Source of the DNA: Chondrus crispus
Lineage: Eukaryota; Rhodophyta; Florideophyceae; Gigartinales; Gigartinaceae
DNA: 64,000 nucleotides
Reading direction: 5' to 3'
Assembly (NCBI RefSeq): GCF_000350225.1
Contig: NW_005179291.1
Span: 235,454-299,453, forward strand
Shown: positions 1-11,533 of the stretch, piece by piece
Layout of the letters: each line of letters begins with the position of its first letter
Numbering within the stretch: the first letter of the stretch is position 1
Program-made: the position numbers and the translations under genes
The notes under the pieces: model-generated
What the model saw: only the letters and a program-made list of their open reading frames with translations
Told to the model about the DNA's origin: nothing
Database searches by the model: none

Positions 1-7
1 GGCGTTC

Positions 8-784
8 GTGCACACGCCGAGGGCCACGGGTGGTCCGAACCACAACATGGCCGAGCTGGATATCTCCCGTCGAGAAGGAGACCGCGGGCTGCCTAACGTG
101 CCTCGACTCACCGATGAGGAGGCACGCCACGCGGCGACTTTCGCGTCGACCGATGGCAGCGCGTACATTTGTTGGCCGTGCCGGACGTACGGCCACGCCA
201 CGTACGCGTGCCCGTTCCTGTCGCCTGAACAACGTCAGTTCACGGCGTACAGGAACTACCGCTATCAGATGGAGACGCGCCCCGGAATGGGCAATCTCAT
301 CCAGCAGTCTACGCGGGCAGACCGAGGCCCGCGTCGAGGTGACTCGAGCCGATCGGGTGGGGGCGTCCGTTTTGCCCCTCGTGAAGGCGGGTACCGATAC
401 CCGGGGACTGATCAAATGGATCGACGTGACCCTCGTCGGATGGATACGCGATATCCCCGTCGAGATGGGCGAGGCGACCGGGGCCGACCCCCGTTGCCCC
501 AAGGGGTACAGAACGCCATCATGTACCTCCAAGACTGGGCTGGGGAAACGTACCCCCAACCCACGGAAGGAGGCGGAGGAGAGCCCGTTCTCTCCGTCCC
601 TCGAATATTGCAACGGCCGGACGTTGCAATCCAAGGCTACGAAGTATCCGATTACTTCGTAGAAGATGCCCAGTCGGGGTGGGGAAACCGTCCCCATCCG
701 AGCGGCCAGGGGCCCGTCGACGCGCTAGCTAACGATAGCCAAGCGAATAGCACTGACAGCTCGGGTAGTTCGAAAACCCCGTAA
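8..784 (+). pseudogene. G1 gag, nucleocapsid end
   Basis: This is the C-terminal part of a gypsy gag. Residues 55-68 form a CCHC zinc knuckle (C55, C58, H63, C68; spacing C-X2-C-X4-H-X4-C), the RNA-binding nucleocapsid signature. It is followed by a long Arg/Gly-rich, probably disordered stretch (about residues 100-170) and an acidic Ser-rich tail. The same domain lies at 26074-26955 in G2, which confirms the assignment. The capsid half is upstream of the window, so the start used is only the first methionine available. Confidence 0.85.
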
Positions 785-930
785 AGACGGTTACGTTCGC
801 GCGGTCGCGTGAACCGTCTTGCCACACCAACCTAGACCCGCCCCTATTTGTCCCCGGCGGGGAAGGGGAATGTTTACCGATATTATTCCCCTCAACCCCG
901 CACAAGCGCACCGAGACACCCGTAAGCTCG

Positions 931-3900
931 GTGCGAAAGGACGAAGACGCTGAGGCAACCGTGAGCCCGGCGCACATGGAGGAAGGCACTGCGGCAACCG
1001 TGAGCCAAGTGCCTAACAAGAAGCGCATCGAACGCGCCGGCGGCCCGACCCAGGGGGACCCGGGGCGGCCAGAAGAATTCAAGCCGCGTACGAACGCGAC
1101 TTGTCGCGGGGACGCGGCCGACCGAAGGGCGCCCCGCGACCAAGGCCAAAGGATGCGGAAGAGAGGTCGGAACCGGCGCCGGCGGCCCAGGCGGAACGAT
1201 CTCGCCGAGCCGGGCACGCCGAAGGTGGTCGACGGCGTCATTTGCCTTATGACGTCGAAGATTTACAACGTCCTCGGCTCGATAGCCACGGAGGGAAATG
1301 CCTTCAAGCCCCGCACGATCGTCGTTGATACGTGCTCGGCATACAATCTGGTGAGGAAGGCGGACCTTCCTCCCGATTGGTCGCGGTACGTCATCCGCGA
1401 CGCGCCACTGCCCCGATTGGCAGGCGCGAATAGAAACCCGCTTAAGCTCTCGGCCTTCGTACGTCTGGCGGTGCGGTTGAGGAACACGACGTTCCGAATT
1501 CCGTTCGTCGTGGCGGACCAGCTCGCCGTGCCGGTCCTCCTTGGTACGGCCTTCATCGATACAAACGTACGAAGTATCGACATCGAAGCTCAACGGTTGG
1601 AGCTCCGCCAAGGTGGCTCCGTTGCCATCGTCGACGGGAAGGGGGAGCCGACTCCCCCAACCAGGCGGCACGGACGTCAGACAAGCCGGGCTGACGCACG
1701 CGACGAAGCCCCGCAGGCGATCCGAATCGCCCGCTGGGTTAACAATCCTGCGAGGTCGCAGGCCCGTGTGCGCGTTACCACGACGGGGAGGGGACTCGTG
1801 TTTATAGAGCCGAAGCCGTCACTCCAACACCGACATGGAGTGAGGCTGACAAACGGCGTCGTCGAGGTCCTGCCGAACCAGACCTTCGACGTCATCGTCG
1901 CGAACTTTTCGCGACAGGAAAGGCGGCTTCCGAAGCACACCGTCGTGGGATACGCGAAGCGCAACCACCTCGCGATCTTGACGCCCGAACGTCGCATCGC
2001 CGAGGGGATCGCGCACGCGCTACACCTCACCGACTTGACCGATCAAGTCGGAACAGCAGGAGCTGGTCGACCAGGCTCCGCCAAGGGGGCAACCGTTGAG
2101 GAGAGAGGAGCCGGTACGGACGGCCGACCGGCGAAGTGCCCGCCGCCGGAAGGGGGCACTGCACCCGCCTCTAAAAAGGATCCCGAAAATCCGCCGGAGG
2201 ATTGGGAAAAAGAAATCGACTTGTCATACATCGATGATGACAAGTTCCGGGGCCACGTGCTCGAGATGCTCCGTAAGCACTAGAGTCTGTGGAGCGGGGC
2301 GCTCGGAACGATCCGAGCGACCGAACACCGCATTCCCCTCGAACCGGGTACGAAGCCGATACGTTCAATGCCCTACCGAAAGGGGCCGGGTATGCGTGAG
2401 ATGGTCGCCAAGGAAGTCAACAAAATGTTGAACGCAGGGGTAATCGAACCCGCGAGCACCGAGTGGGCGTCCGCCGTGGTGCTCGTACCGAAGAAAGACG
2501 GCTCTCTTCGGTTCTGCGTGGACTACCGGCGTCTCAACGCAAAGACGGCAGCGGATTCGTATCCGCTGCCCCGGATGGACGACTGCATCTATTCGCTCGG
2601 AGAAGCAGCCGTCTTCACGACGTTGGACTGCAATTCCGGTTATTGGCAGATCCCCGTCGCTCCGGAAGACCGGGACAAGACCACGTTCACTACGCATATG
2701 GGAACGTTTCGCCATTTGCGTATGCCGTTCGGGCTAAAAGGGGCACCGGCCACCTTCCAACGTGCCCTCGACATCATCCTATCTGGCGTCCGATGGCAGA
2801 TATGCCTCGTCTACCTGGATGATGTCATCGTGTTCTCCCGTACGCATGGAGAACACGCGAAGCATCTCGACACTGTCTTGAGCTTGTTGAGGAGCGCCGG
2901 AATCTCCCTCAAGCTCAAGAAGTGTAGCTTCTTCCAACCGAAGGTGCACTACCTCGGGCACGTCATTTCCCCAGGTAAGCTGAGCGTCGCCGAAGCGGCG
3001 GCGGACGCCTTCAAGACGTTCACGTTTCCGAGGACGTTGACGCAGGTGCGCTCGTACCTCGGAGCGTGCAACGTCTACCGCCGCTTCGTGAAGGGGTTCG
3101 CGAAAATTGCGCGCCCATTAACGGACATGACGCGCAAGGACGCGGACCCCAACTTCGACGACCCGACCGAGCTGCAACTTCAAGCGTTCGAAGCGTTGAA
3201 AGAGCGGATGATTTCCCCGCCGATCCTAGCATTGCCGCGGTACGGTCGGCCGTACATGATCGACACGGATGCTAGTGCCTATCAACTGGGCTGTACGTTG
3301 CTCCAGGAACACGAAGGCGCCAACGACTGGCGCCCCCTGGGGTATTGGTCGTACTCACTGTGCACGATAATGAGCGCAACTACAGCGCTACGTAACGCGA
3401 GTGCTTTGCCGTAGTGTGGGCCGTACGCACACTACGGCCGTACATCGAAGGTACCAAGTTCACCGTCCGGACGGACCATGATGCCCTCCGATGGCTTATG
3501 TCCCTCACGGAGAGCTCCGGAAGGCTTACCCGGTGGCGACTGCGGTTGGCGGAATACGACTTGACCATCCAGTACCGCCCCGGGCGCGTGCACCTGGTGC
3601 CCGATGCCGTGTCACGCCTCGTGCCGCCAAGGGTCACCGACGACCCTCGCCCAGTCGTCGAGGTGGATGACGACATTCCCACCTTCGATGCGGGTACGAC
3701 CGTCCGTGACATGTCGGACGAGCTCACGGACCACGTCTGTACCGCGAGCTGCGATCACAAGGCCGTCCATGTCTTCGTGACAACAAGGAACCAAGCCGGA
3801 TCGCGAAGAGGTTCGCGCGTCCGTACGCGCGACGAGCCGAGGGGCGACGACGAGGCCCCCGCTCTTGAAGGACCCACCTCGTTCTGGGAGGAGAACGATG

Positions 3901-5493
3901 AGTTCGACGCTGTGGACATCGAGCGCGCCGAACAACCCGAAGTTGGCGCGCCCGCCTCCGCGGTCGCCCCTCCGCAGGACGACCTTCCGGCCCGGCCCCT
4001 CTTACGTTAGAGGAGATAGCCGAAGAGCAACGCGTGGATGACTTCTGCCAGACCGTACTGGCATGACAGTCACAGTCCCGGGACTCCGCGTTCTTCGAGG
4101 ACCACCACGGGGTGCTCCAACGGACACACCCCTTCGACCCTGACATCGTGGAGGTCGTGGTGCCTCGGACGCTACGGGCTCGGCTGCTTCAGCTCTGCCA
4201 CACACCAACAATCGCGGGGCACCCGGGCCAGAACCGTATGTACTTCGCGCTCCGTCGCGAATACTACTGGCCCCATCTGGCAGCAGATGTCGCAGCTACG
4301 GTGCGAGGATGCCGAACCTGCGCGATGAACCGTGTTAAGTTGCGGAAACACCTCAACCGTTTGAAGTTGTTTCCGGCAACACGGCCGCTTGAGAGTCTCG
4401 CCATCGGCATCTTGGGACCGCTACCCAAGACGAAGGCAGGGAAACCGTTCCTTCTCGTAATTACGGACCGTTTCACCAAGCTGACTCAAGTTGTGGCACT
4501 GCGGACCGTAACCGCGTACACGGTCTCCGTCGCGTTCTGCGACGCGTGGGTATTTAAGTACGGCGTCCCACGCTCGCTACTGTCGGATAACGGACGGCAG
4601 TTTAACGCGAAGTTCTTCCACAGCACGTGCCGTGTCCTGGGGGTGACGAACTTGTACACTTCGGCGTACCACCCCCAGACGAACGGGCAGGTCGAGCGAT
4701 ACAACCGGACGATCGCTTCGATGTTACGCAATTACGTCGGCGAACATCAGGACGACTGGGACGTGTACGTGGGGCCGCTCACGTACGCGTACAACTCCCA
4801 CGTACATCGTACGACGAGTACCACGCCCTTCGAGCTCGTTCTCAGCCGACCCCCGCCGGAGTTCTCCCTACGTAGAGCCGACGGTGACGCGCCCCCGTCC
4901 GATAGGGGCAACGTGCGCGCTCTGAGTTCCTCAAGACGTTGGACGACACGATCCAGAAGGCGTACGGGAGCCTGCGCCGGACGCAGGCTCGGTACAAGCG
5001 CGACTTCGATAGGCACGCCAGACGGCTCAACGCACTTATCAAGCCAGGTAATTACGTCTACCTGAACCCCACCGATGGGGCAAAGACGTCTAACAAACTC
5101 GCGTCGCCCGCCGTTGGGCCATACCGGGTACTCGCCAACGACCGGCGAACCATCACGATCGATCGTGATGGTGTCACCGAGCGCGTCTCCGCAGACCGCT
5201 GCGTGTACGCGCCACCACCGACGGGCGCGCCACGGGCGAGTACGACAACCCCAAGTGACCTTGCCGACAAGGTCACCGAGGGCACGCAGTATGCCGTGGA
5301 ACGATTACTCCGGCATCGAGCCATGGAGGACGGAACAATCGAGTTCCTCATCAAGTGGGCGGACTACGACAGGCCCACATGGACCGCCCGGACTCACGTT
5401 CCGGAGGAGTTGGTGTCTCGTTACGCCCAACGCCTCCGGAGACGCACCGGCAGGAACCTCACGTCTGACGTGAACGCGGACGTTCACGCTTGA
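931..5493 (+). pseudogene. G1 pol: protease, RT, RNase H, integrase, chromodomain
   Basis: This is a decayed Ty3/gypsy polyprotein. In order: an aspartic protease around 1318-1620 (VVDTCS core and LLGTAFID); a reverse transcriptase around 2365-2900 (VPKKDGSLRFCVDYRRLN, YLDD); RNase H around 3250-3600 (DTDAS, RTDHDALRW); an integrase around 4120-4900 with an HHCC zinc-binding region and a DDE core ending in YHPQTNGQVERYNR; and a C-terminal chromodomain around 5290-5440 (AVERLLRHR, FLIKWADYD). The chromodomain places it among chromoviruses, which are known to target marked chromatin. The coding block is broken, with about four or five breaks. The G2 homologue is open throughout. Confidence 0.93.
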
Positions 5494-5503
5494 GAGGGGG
5501 GCC
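5470..5503 (+). promoter_or_regulatory. internal polypurine-tract module at end of G1 pol
   Basis: A 7-bp stem around CGGA (GTGAACGCGGACGTTCAC) overlaps the last pol codons and is followed by a purine run GAGAGGGGGG. The same two-part module recurs just before the 3' LTR (9555-9588) and at both equivalent places in G2. Polypurine tracts prime plus-strand DNA synthesis. An internal one would be a second priming site or the scar of tail acquisition. Confidence 0.6.
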
Positions 5504-6639
5504 CTCAACCGCTTCGTTACGGTTGACGTGAGGACTGCACAGAAGTCAAGCCGTATTTGACTTCCGAAACCCAAGGACACACGACGTAAAGGCGAGGCAG
5601 TACGGACTGCCAGCAAGGATCTTGACCCCGCACTGACCGACGATACGAGACCACAGAGCTCAAAGGGAAGTCCAATACCCCTTCCGTAGCTGAAAGGTCG
5701 GGCACTCACCCCCCGAACAGGGTCACCGGACGTTCCGTTAAGTCCGATCACCGCGGCGAGGGGAGGTCCGACGACTGAGGCAACCCCAACGGAATCACGG
5801 GATCCCTTGGCATAATAGGACACAATGGCGGAAGAAAGCGGTTCCACGTACAGTACCCCACGCTGGAGGTTCGTAACGCGAGTGGAGGCCGAACGGCGAT
5901 CGCCTCCATACGGCACATAAGCCCCGGAACTCGGAAGGGGTTAAGCAATACAAGGTGTTGCAAGTTGCGGAGAGGAGCTGAAACGCGGGGCGTAGAGAAC
6001 GAGAGTCACTGTGGCTCGTGAGGATGGGGGTCCCGGATGAGACAACGAGCAGCTCCGCCAACGGCTAATACGCGAAAATTGGGGCAAGGAGAAAACTACA
6101 CTGTCATACCCCCGACCCGGTCTCGACAGCACCACCGGCGGATGAGGTGTGAAAAAATGAGAAGAAATGGGGACACCTGTCCTACACACGCAGCGCAGCG
6201 CTCGCTCGGTGTCAATCCGCCACCACGGGAATGGCAAAATTAACGGAAAATTAATCGGGGGAAAAATGGGCAGCTCACGTGGGCGAACGTACGCACGTTG
6301 GCATACGAGACACGCAATGCCCCGCGGGATGGCCAAACGTAGCCCGACTGGACCCTTCAGACGGACAGTACAACACCATGAGGGGGACACACTCGGCGAA
6401 AGCGCCAACGAAGCAGCGCTCCGAACACGCAGCTTCCCGGCGGCACCGTCCGAAATTGGCCGCCCGATAGCGGCGGCGTCGACACCGCCGCCCTACCCCG
6501 AAACCAAAATATTGAGTGGTGGACATTGCCCTGGGCAGAGGGGTGGCACGGATCGCACGTGCACGGCGCCAAGCGCGTGTCGCACGACCGACACGCCCCG
6601 ACGAGCGGGATACAAACCACCACCGTCTACTATGGGTAG

Positions 6640-9150
6640 CCGCGAAGGCTGCGCCCTCGCCCCGAATGGCGAAGGACGCGAGAGGATTGAAGGAGAACGC
6701 GCGCTGCGCCCCGCGACCCCGCCTCGAATGGCTAGGGGCGCCCGAAGGATAAGACGAAGTCCATACGCTGCGCGCCCGCCATCGGACAGTGGAGGGGCAC
6801 GCGGATAAGAAGGCGGATGCAGTTCGCCTCACGCCCTCGCCACTGATGGCGAGGAGCGCGCGAAAAAGAAAGGAACGTTCGTCGAGTGTCTGCCCCCTCG
6901 CCCCGATGGCGGGGGGCACGCGCGAAGAAGAATAAGTACGTCCACGCGTCCGCGCCCTCGCCCCGATGGCGAGGGGCGCCCGCGGGCAAGAAGCCGGAGC
7001 GCGAGGAGCGCCGGAAAAAGTCCTCGGAGAGCGCCGCGGGCCGAGCTTGCGAGGCCCAGGCGCTGCCGCGCGGATTTGTCAGCCGCACCGCAGCGCGGAG
7101 TGGGCGCACCGCGACCTTGCCATCGGTGGCGAGGGCCGACAAGGATTAGGATCGTCGTCGCGCGTCGTGACGCGCCGCGCCCTCGCCATCGGTGGCGAGG
7201 GCCGGCAAGTCTACAGTACGAGGGGGGGCGGTATCGACCGCCACCGCCAGAGACACAGGCCCCGGAGCGCCCCGCCACGAAGGCGAGGTACGCCAGATAG
7301 AAAACGGACTTCGCGTCCGCGCACGCCCTCGCCGCTGACGGCGAGAGGCCTCCAGAAGGACGACCGCAGCGCGTGCCCTCCCCCCGAATGGCGAGGGACG
7401 CGCGAGACGAAGACAACGAGCTGTGCTCCGCCCCGGACGACGAAGGGGCAGGACGTGAAGACAGACGTTGGCTGCGCCGCGCGCCCTCGCCCCGAATGGC
7501 GAGAGACGCGCGACAGATAAGGACCTCCGTTCGGCACTGCGCCCTCGCCCCCAGAGGGCGAGAGGGGCCCGCAGACAAGACGAACGCCGCGCGCTTCCGC
7601 CCTCGCCTCCGTAGGCGAGGGGCGCGCGAAGGATAAGAGAAATATCCGCGCCCTCGCCGCGAATGGCGAGGGACGCGCTGAAGGGGACGAACGTCGCGCG
7701 CTTTCTGCCCTCGCCCCGATGGCGAGGAGGCGCGCTGAAGGAGACGAACGTTGCGCGCTTTTGGCCCTCGCCCGGATGGCGAGGAGGCGCGCTGAAGGAG
7801 ACGAACGTCTCCCACTTTCGACCCTCGCCCCCGTAAGCGAGGGTCGCGCGAAGCATAAGAGAAATGTCCGCGCCCTCGCCCGAATGGCGACGGACGCGAA
7901 AGAGAGACCCGTGTTGCGTGTCCGCACCCTCGCCTCGAATGGAGAGGGTCGCGTAGAAGGAGACGGACGTCGCGCGCTTGCGCCTTCGCCTCGATGGCGA
8001 GGGACGTCACGAAGAAAGCGCACGTCGAGCGTCAGCACCCCCTCCTCGCCGACGAGGGGAGGGGGGAATCCCCGCGCCGAATGACAAACAGGCCACCCAA
8101 TTACCAAAAAGGGGCGTACATCGCTAGACATGACCGCACAGCCATCACGGACTGTGCTGTGATTTTTTTTTGGCAAAAATTATTTTGGGGGGAAGATTTG
8201 GAAACTTTTTGGGATTTGATTAATGTCAAGTGGTATCCGCACGGACAGCGCTGGACAGACATGTGCCCGAGCGGCGCTGGCTGCAGACGAACGAGAGCAA
8301 CCTCCTCACCCCGCCTCTCGCCACCGATGGTGAGGGGCACGAAAAGGAAGACGAACGCCGCGCGTCCGCGCCCTCGCTGCCGACGGCGAGGGCACGCCCA
8401 CGAGAAGACAAACCCGCGCATGGGCCGTCGGCAGACGACGACACCGCTGCCGTCGCACTGCTTGCAACTGTTCCCGCAGGACTGCGCTTCCTCCCCCTCT
8501 CGCCCCGGATGGCGAGGGACGCGAAGAAGGAGACGCGCGTTGCGCGTTCGCGCCCTTCCCACCGAAGACGAGGGGCGCGCATAAGGAAAGACGAACGCTG
8601 CGCGTGCGTGCCCTCGCCCCCGAAGGCGCGGGGCGCACAGAACAGAACGTGCATCGCGCGCGTGCGTGCCCTCGCCTCCGAGGGCGAGGAGCGCGCCAAG
8701 TATAAGAGAAACGTCCGCGCCCTCGCCCCGGATGGCGAGGGACGCGAAGGAGGAGACGCATGTTGCGCGTTCGCACCGTATCCAACGAAGGCGAGGGCCG
8801 CGCACGAGGCAACACGGACGCGGCGCGTGCTTGCGCTCGCTACCGAAGGCGAGGAGCGCCCAGAACAAAACGTACGTCGGACATCCGCGCCCTCGCCACC
8901 GAAAGCGAGGGACGCGAGAAGGATAAGGGAAACGTCCACGCCCTCGCCCCGGATGGCGAGGAACGCAAAGAAGGAGACGCGTGTTGCGCGTCCGCGCCCT
9001 CGCCACCGAAAGGCGAGGGGCGCGCATAAAGAAAGACGGACGCTGCGCGTCCGCGCCCTCGCTCCCAAAGGCGAGGGGCGCACAGAACAGAACGTGCGTC
9101 GCGCGCGTCCGTGCACTCGCCTCCGAAGGCAAGGGACGGGCGAGGGATAA
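6640..9150. repeat. array of about 37 GC-rich hairpin modules
   Basis: A short inverted-repeat module of the form GCCCTCGCC-(4 to 8 nt)-GGCGAGGGGCGCGC recurs roughly every 50-60 bp. By eye I count about 37 modules, regular from 7590 to 8000 and from 8490 to 9130. Left arm, right arm and loop drift independently, but arms usually remain complementary. The linkers are also related (AAGGAGACGAACG-like). Related but sparser modules occur in G2 (about 32970 and 35960) and in G3 (23400-23480 and 37270-37690). Function is unknown; structured RNA or a recombination-prone satellite are both possible. Confidence 0.85.
8158..8226 (+). other. AT-rich island inside the G1 tail
   Basis: A block of T runs and A/T words (GATTTTTTTTTGGCAAAAAT onward, ending near GTCAAG) interrupts about 2.5 kb of very GC-rich hairpin sequence. 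G2 has a recognisable counterpart at 35775-35850 in the same relative position in its tail. The conserved placement suggests a role or common ancestry, but no motif identifies it. Confidence 0.5.
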
Positions 9151-9554
9151 GAGAGACGACCCCGCCAGTCCGCTCCCTGCAGAAGCACCCCCCTGCACGG
9201 TGATGAAGGGCGTGCGACGAAGCGCAGTGAAGGTGCGAGGACCTGACCCCCCCACAGCGTGCGATGGCAAGGAGGAAAGGGGCCTGGAAGATCATAATAC
9301 CCTCCACCGCAGCCGCGGAAAGGGACGAGAACAGGAGTCGTGAAAAGAAAGGACCGGGAAGGCAGGGCGAGCAATACGCTGACGCAAGGGCGATGGGCCG
9401 TGAAAGTTGAAATGCTGCGGAGGGAGCTACGACCGCAGCTCACTGAAAACGGAAAGCAGAAGACATCGTGCACGGACGGACAGGGGATCACGAGGGCGGT
9501 AAGGATGGCTGTCGCTCGGCTACCAGGAGGTCACGGACAGTTCTACATAGACCT

Positions 9555-9588
9555 GTGGACGCGGACGTCCACACTTGAGAGGGGGCCA
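9555..9588 (+). promoter_or_regulatory. G1 3' polypurine tract with stem-loop
   Basis: The stem GTGGACGCGGACGTCCAC is followed by GAGAGGGGGCCA and then directly by the LTR start TGTAG. Compared with the internal copy at 5470, one stem pair has changed A-T to G-C on both sides, so the stem is kept. Confidence 0.75.
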
Positions 9589-10195
9589 TGTAGCATATCC
9601 CCCTCCCGGAATTAGAATTAAATTTGATTTGTAACTGTGGAGCCCGAGCTCTACAGTACCTCAGTGCGCGCACACGTGTACCCCACGTGTACGGGGGCGC
9701 GCGCACACACGTGTACGACACGTGTGCTGCCAGCCCGACGGCTGACAGCACTACAGTGCAGGCCGACATGCACTACTGTAATGTTATGATAGGTGACTCT
9801 GTACATTAAATATGAGCGGACCGCCGGCGGTGGAGGACGACAAGCACGGACTTGTCAAGGATCCTCCACCTTGGTCCACCCGCTTACTTTTAGGTACTTC
9901 CGTCCGTTTTACCTAGGAGTCGCACCGCGCGTGGGTTGAGGACGCGCGTAGCACGCCCACGAGCCGGCTCCGCCTCCGCCCGTCGGTACTGGATCGTCAC
10001 CCAGTACCGCTCCGTGGCGTAGAGGCGTAGAACCGCTCGCGCGTGCGTGCGTCCTCCCCGATCCCGCTCTACCACCGCTACCTCGAGCCCGTGCTCGGTA
10101 CCGTGGGTGGGCCGTGCTTCTATCTTCCCGCCGATCGGGGTCTTTCCGAACTGTCAGTACTCACCCCCCTCGTCGTTGGGGGTGATTATACTACA
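9589..10195 (+). repeat. G1 3' LTR (607 bp)
   Basis: The LTR runs from TGTAG to CTACA, a 5-bp inverted terminus. It contains CACGTGT-rich promoter sequence (9675-9725), a CAGCC/GGCTG hairpin near 9745, an ATTAAATATG TATA-like box near 9807, the stem-loop 9984-10009 (CGGTACTGG, 8-nt loop, CCAGTACCG) and a terminal CACCCCC/GGGGGTG hairpin. It shares this layout with the G2 LTRs and the two solo LTRs. Confidence 0.93.
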
Positions 10196-10824
10196 AACAG
10201 CTCTATGCCGAGCTCGAGGCTGCCCTGCAGCTAGAGAAGGAATCCAAACTCGCGATCTTACGAGACCGCGCACAGTTAGGCGAAAGGACGCCTTCTTCCC
10301 ACGACAATGCCGGAATATTGTACACGGGGCAAGGAAGGTACTACAACAGCCCTTCTTCGTCCCGTTACCGAAGAAGTAGTACGCCTTTCCGAAGCTCTCC
10401 CACCGGCCAAAGCGCGAACAACCGAGTCGCAAAGACCGGAAGCTTTAACCCTCTATCGGTCTCCGGGTGTTTCAACTGCGGAGGTACGCATCTTTTGAAG
10501 GACTGCACGCTCCCGTTGAACACGTCCAGGGCAGCTGCACGCAAAATGGAGTACTATGCGAAGAAGGCCGCCAAAAAACCAATTGCGGTACACCACGTTC
10601 TCGCGGATCTATGTCAGCAACTTGATTGCGAAGCAAAAGAGGACTGCGAGGAAGAAGCAGAGGCCAGTGACCTGCGAATATTTAAAAGTATCCTAAAACT
10701 GGAACACACGAGCTCAGAGGAAGACAATCCGCATCGGGATCATGATGAATCTTCAGCCGCAAGTATAAACCACGTATACGTCACTGGAAAGTCATGCGAC
10801 ATACCTTCATCAGATACTTTCTAA
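10196..10824 (+). pseudogene. copia B gag fragment
   Basis: Coding resumes immediately after the G1 LTR with a Glu/Leu-rich helical stretch, then a Ser/Arg-rich segment. A CCHC-type knuckle follows near 10470-10510 (CFNCGGTHLLKDC, spacing C-X2-C-X3-H-X4-C, one residue tighter than usual) and then an acidic tail. The knuckle and the following protease-integrase sequence support gag of the same copia element. Confidence 0.7.
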
Positions 10825-10892
10825 GGGGTATGCTTCGATTCCGCAGACCAGAAATCGGTTATAGGAGCCTCCCAAGCACGCGCATACTGCGG

Positions 10893-11533
10893 CTTGTTGT
10901 AGCATAACTACCGACATCGTTATATTAGATTCAGAATTAGATCTAATGCTGTAAGGTACGGACCTTACAGCGTGCGCGCGCATACCTTACAGCGCACGCA
11001 CCAACACGTGTATCCCACGTGTAGCACACGTCTGCTGTCATCCCCGACGGCTGACAGCGTTACAGTGCGGGCCGGCCCGCACTGTCTACAGTAAGCCGAC
11101 TACAGCACAATCCGTACTGTACTGTAGACGGTTAATTAACTTGTACAATAAATATAGGGAGCGACCGCGGGCGGATGGGGGGAGGGGAGGCAACCCTCCA
11201 CCGACGGTCGACCACCCAGCTTACTCTACTCACACCGCCGTTCCGCGAGTAGTTACCACCGAGCGGGTAGTGGACGCGCGCGGCACCGCGGCGAGCTGCG
11301 ATCCGCCTCCGCCCGTCAGTACCGGGTCGTCAACCGGTACTGCTCCGGGGCGTCGAGGCGTCGATCCGCTCGCCTACGCGCGCGTCCCCGCCGACCACGC
11401 TCTACCACCCGCTACCGGCCCGCTTCCGGTGGCGTTGGTTGGTTCAAGACCCTCCGTACGCCGATCCGGGGTCTTCCGCCGAACATCGCGAACACCCCCT
11501 CCGCCGTGTGTGGGGTGTTCATGCGACACTTGT
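10893..11533 (+). repeat. gypsy solo LTR with target duplication CTTGT
   Basis: The LTR proper is 10898-11528 (631 bp), beginning TGTAGCATAAC and ending ATGCGACA. It is flanked on both sides by CTTGT (10893-10897, 11529-11533). It has the G-family layout: CACGTGT boxes, TGACAG hairpin, TATA-like AATAAATATAGG near 11147, stem-loop 11317-11342 and terminal GAACACCCC/GGGGTGTTC hairpin. A solo LTR flanked by a perfect duplication is the product of LTR-LTR recombination after a full insertion into copia B. Confidence 0.95.

Larger units (their letters stand above)
5504..9554 (+). other. G1 non-coding 3' tail between pol and LTR
   Basis: Four kilobases with no supportable gene. The first 1.1 kb is mixed sequence, 6640-9150 is a GC-rich hairpin array, and the last 400 bp is purine-rich. 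Long open frames appear on both strands in the array, but they simply translate the repeat and share no protein motif. G2 and G3 carry related tails, so the region is a family trait and not a chance insertion. Confidence 0.75.
1..10195 (+). mobile_element. Ty3/gypsy chromovirus G1, broken, 5' part outside window
   Basis: This is the right-hand part of a long chromodomain gypsy element: end of gag, pol, a 4-kb non-coding tail, a polypurine tract and a 3' LTR ending in CTACA at 10195. Domain order (protease, RT, RNase H, integrase, chromodomain) is Ty3/gypsy. Base 10196 onward resumes the gag coding sequence of copia B, so G1 is inserted in that element. The first five flanking bases, AACAG, should be the target duplication, to be matched at the unseen 5' end. 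The element is broken, with about four or five breaks in pol. It is clearly related to G2 at 23651-36972 but older. Confidence 0.93.

Noticed and set aside
6829-8010. Long minus-strand open frames (up to about 390 codons) across the hairpin array
   Set aside because: They translate the repeat module, are matched by similar frames on the other strand, have extreme Arg/Ala/Pro composition and show no domain. They are open because the GC-rich repeat has few stop codons.
6640-9150. CRISPR-like regular spacing of palindromic repeats
   Set aside because: Repeats are strongly diverged, intervals are related to each other and not unique, there are no cas genes, and the array lies inside a eukaryotic retroelement.
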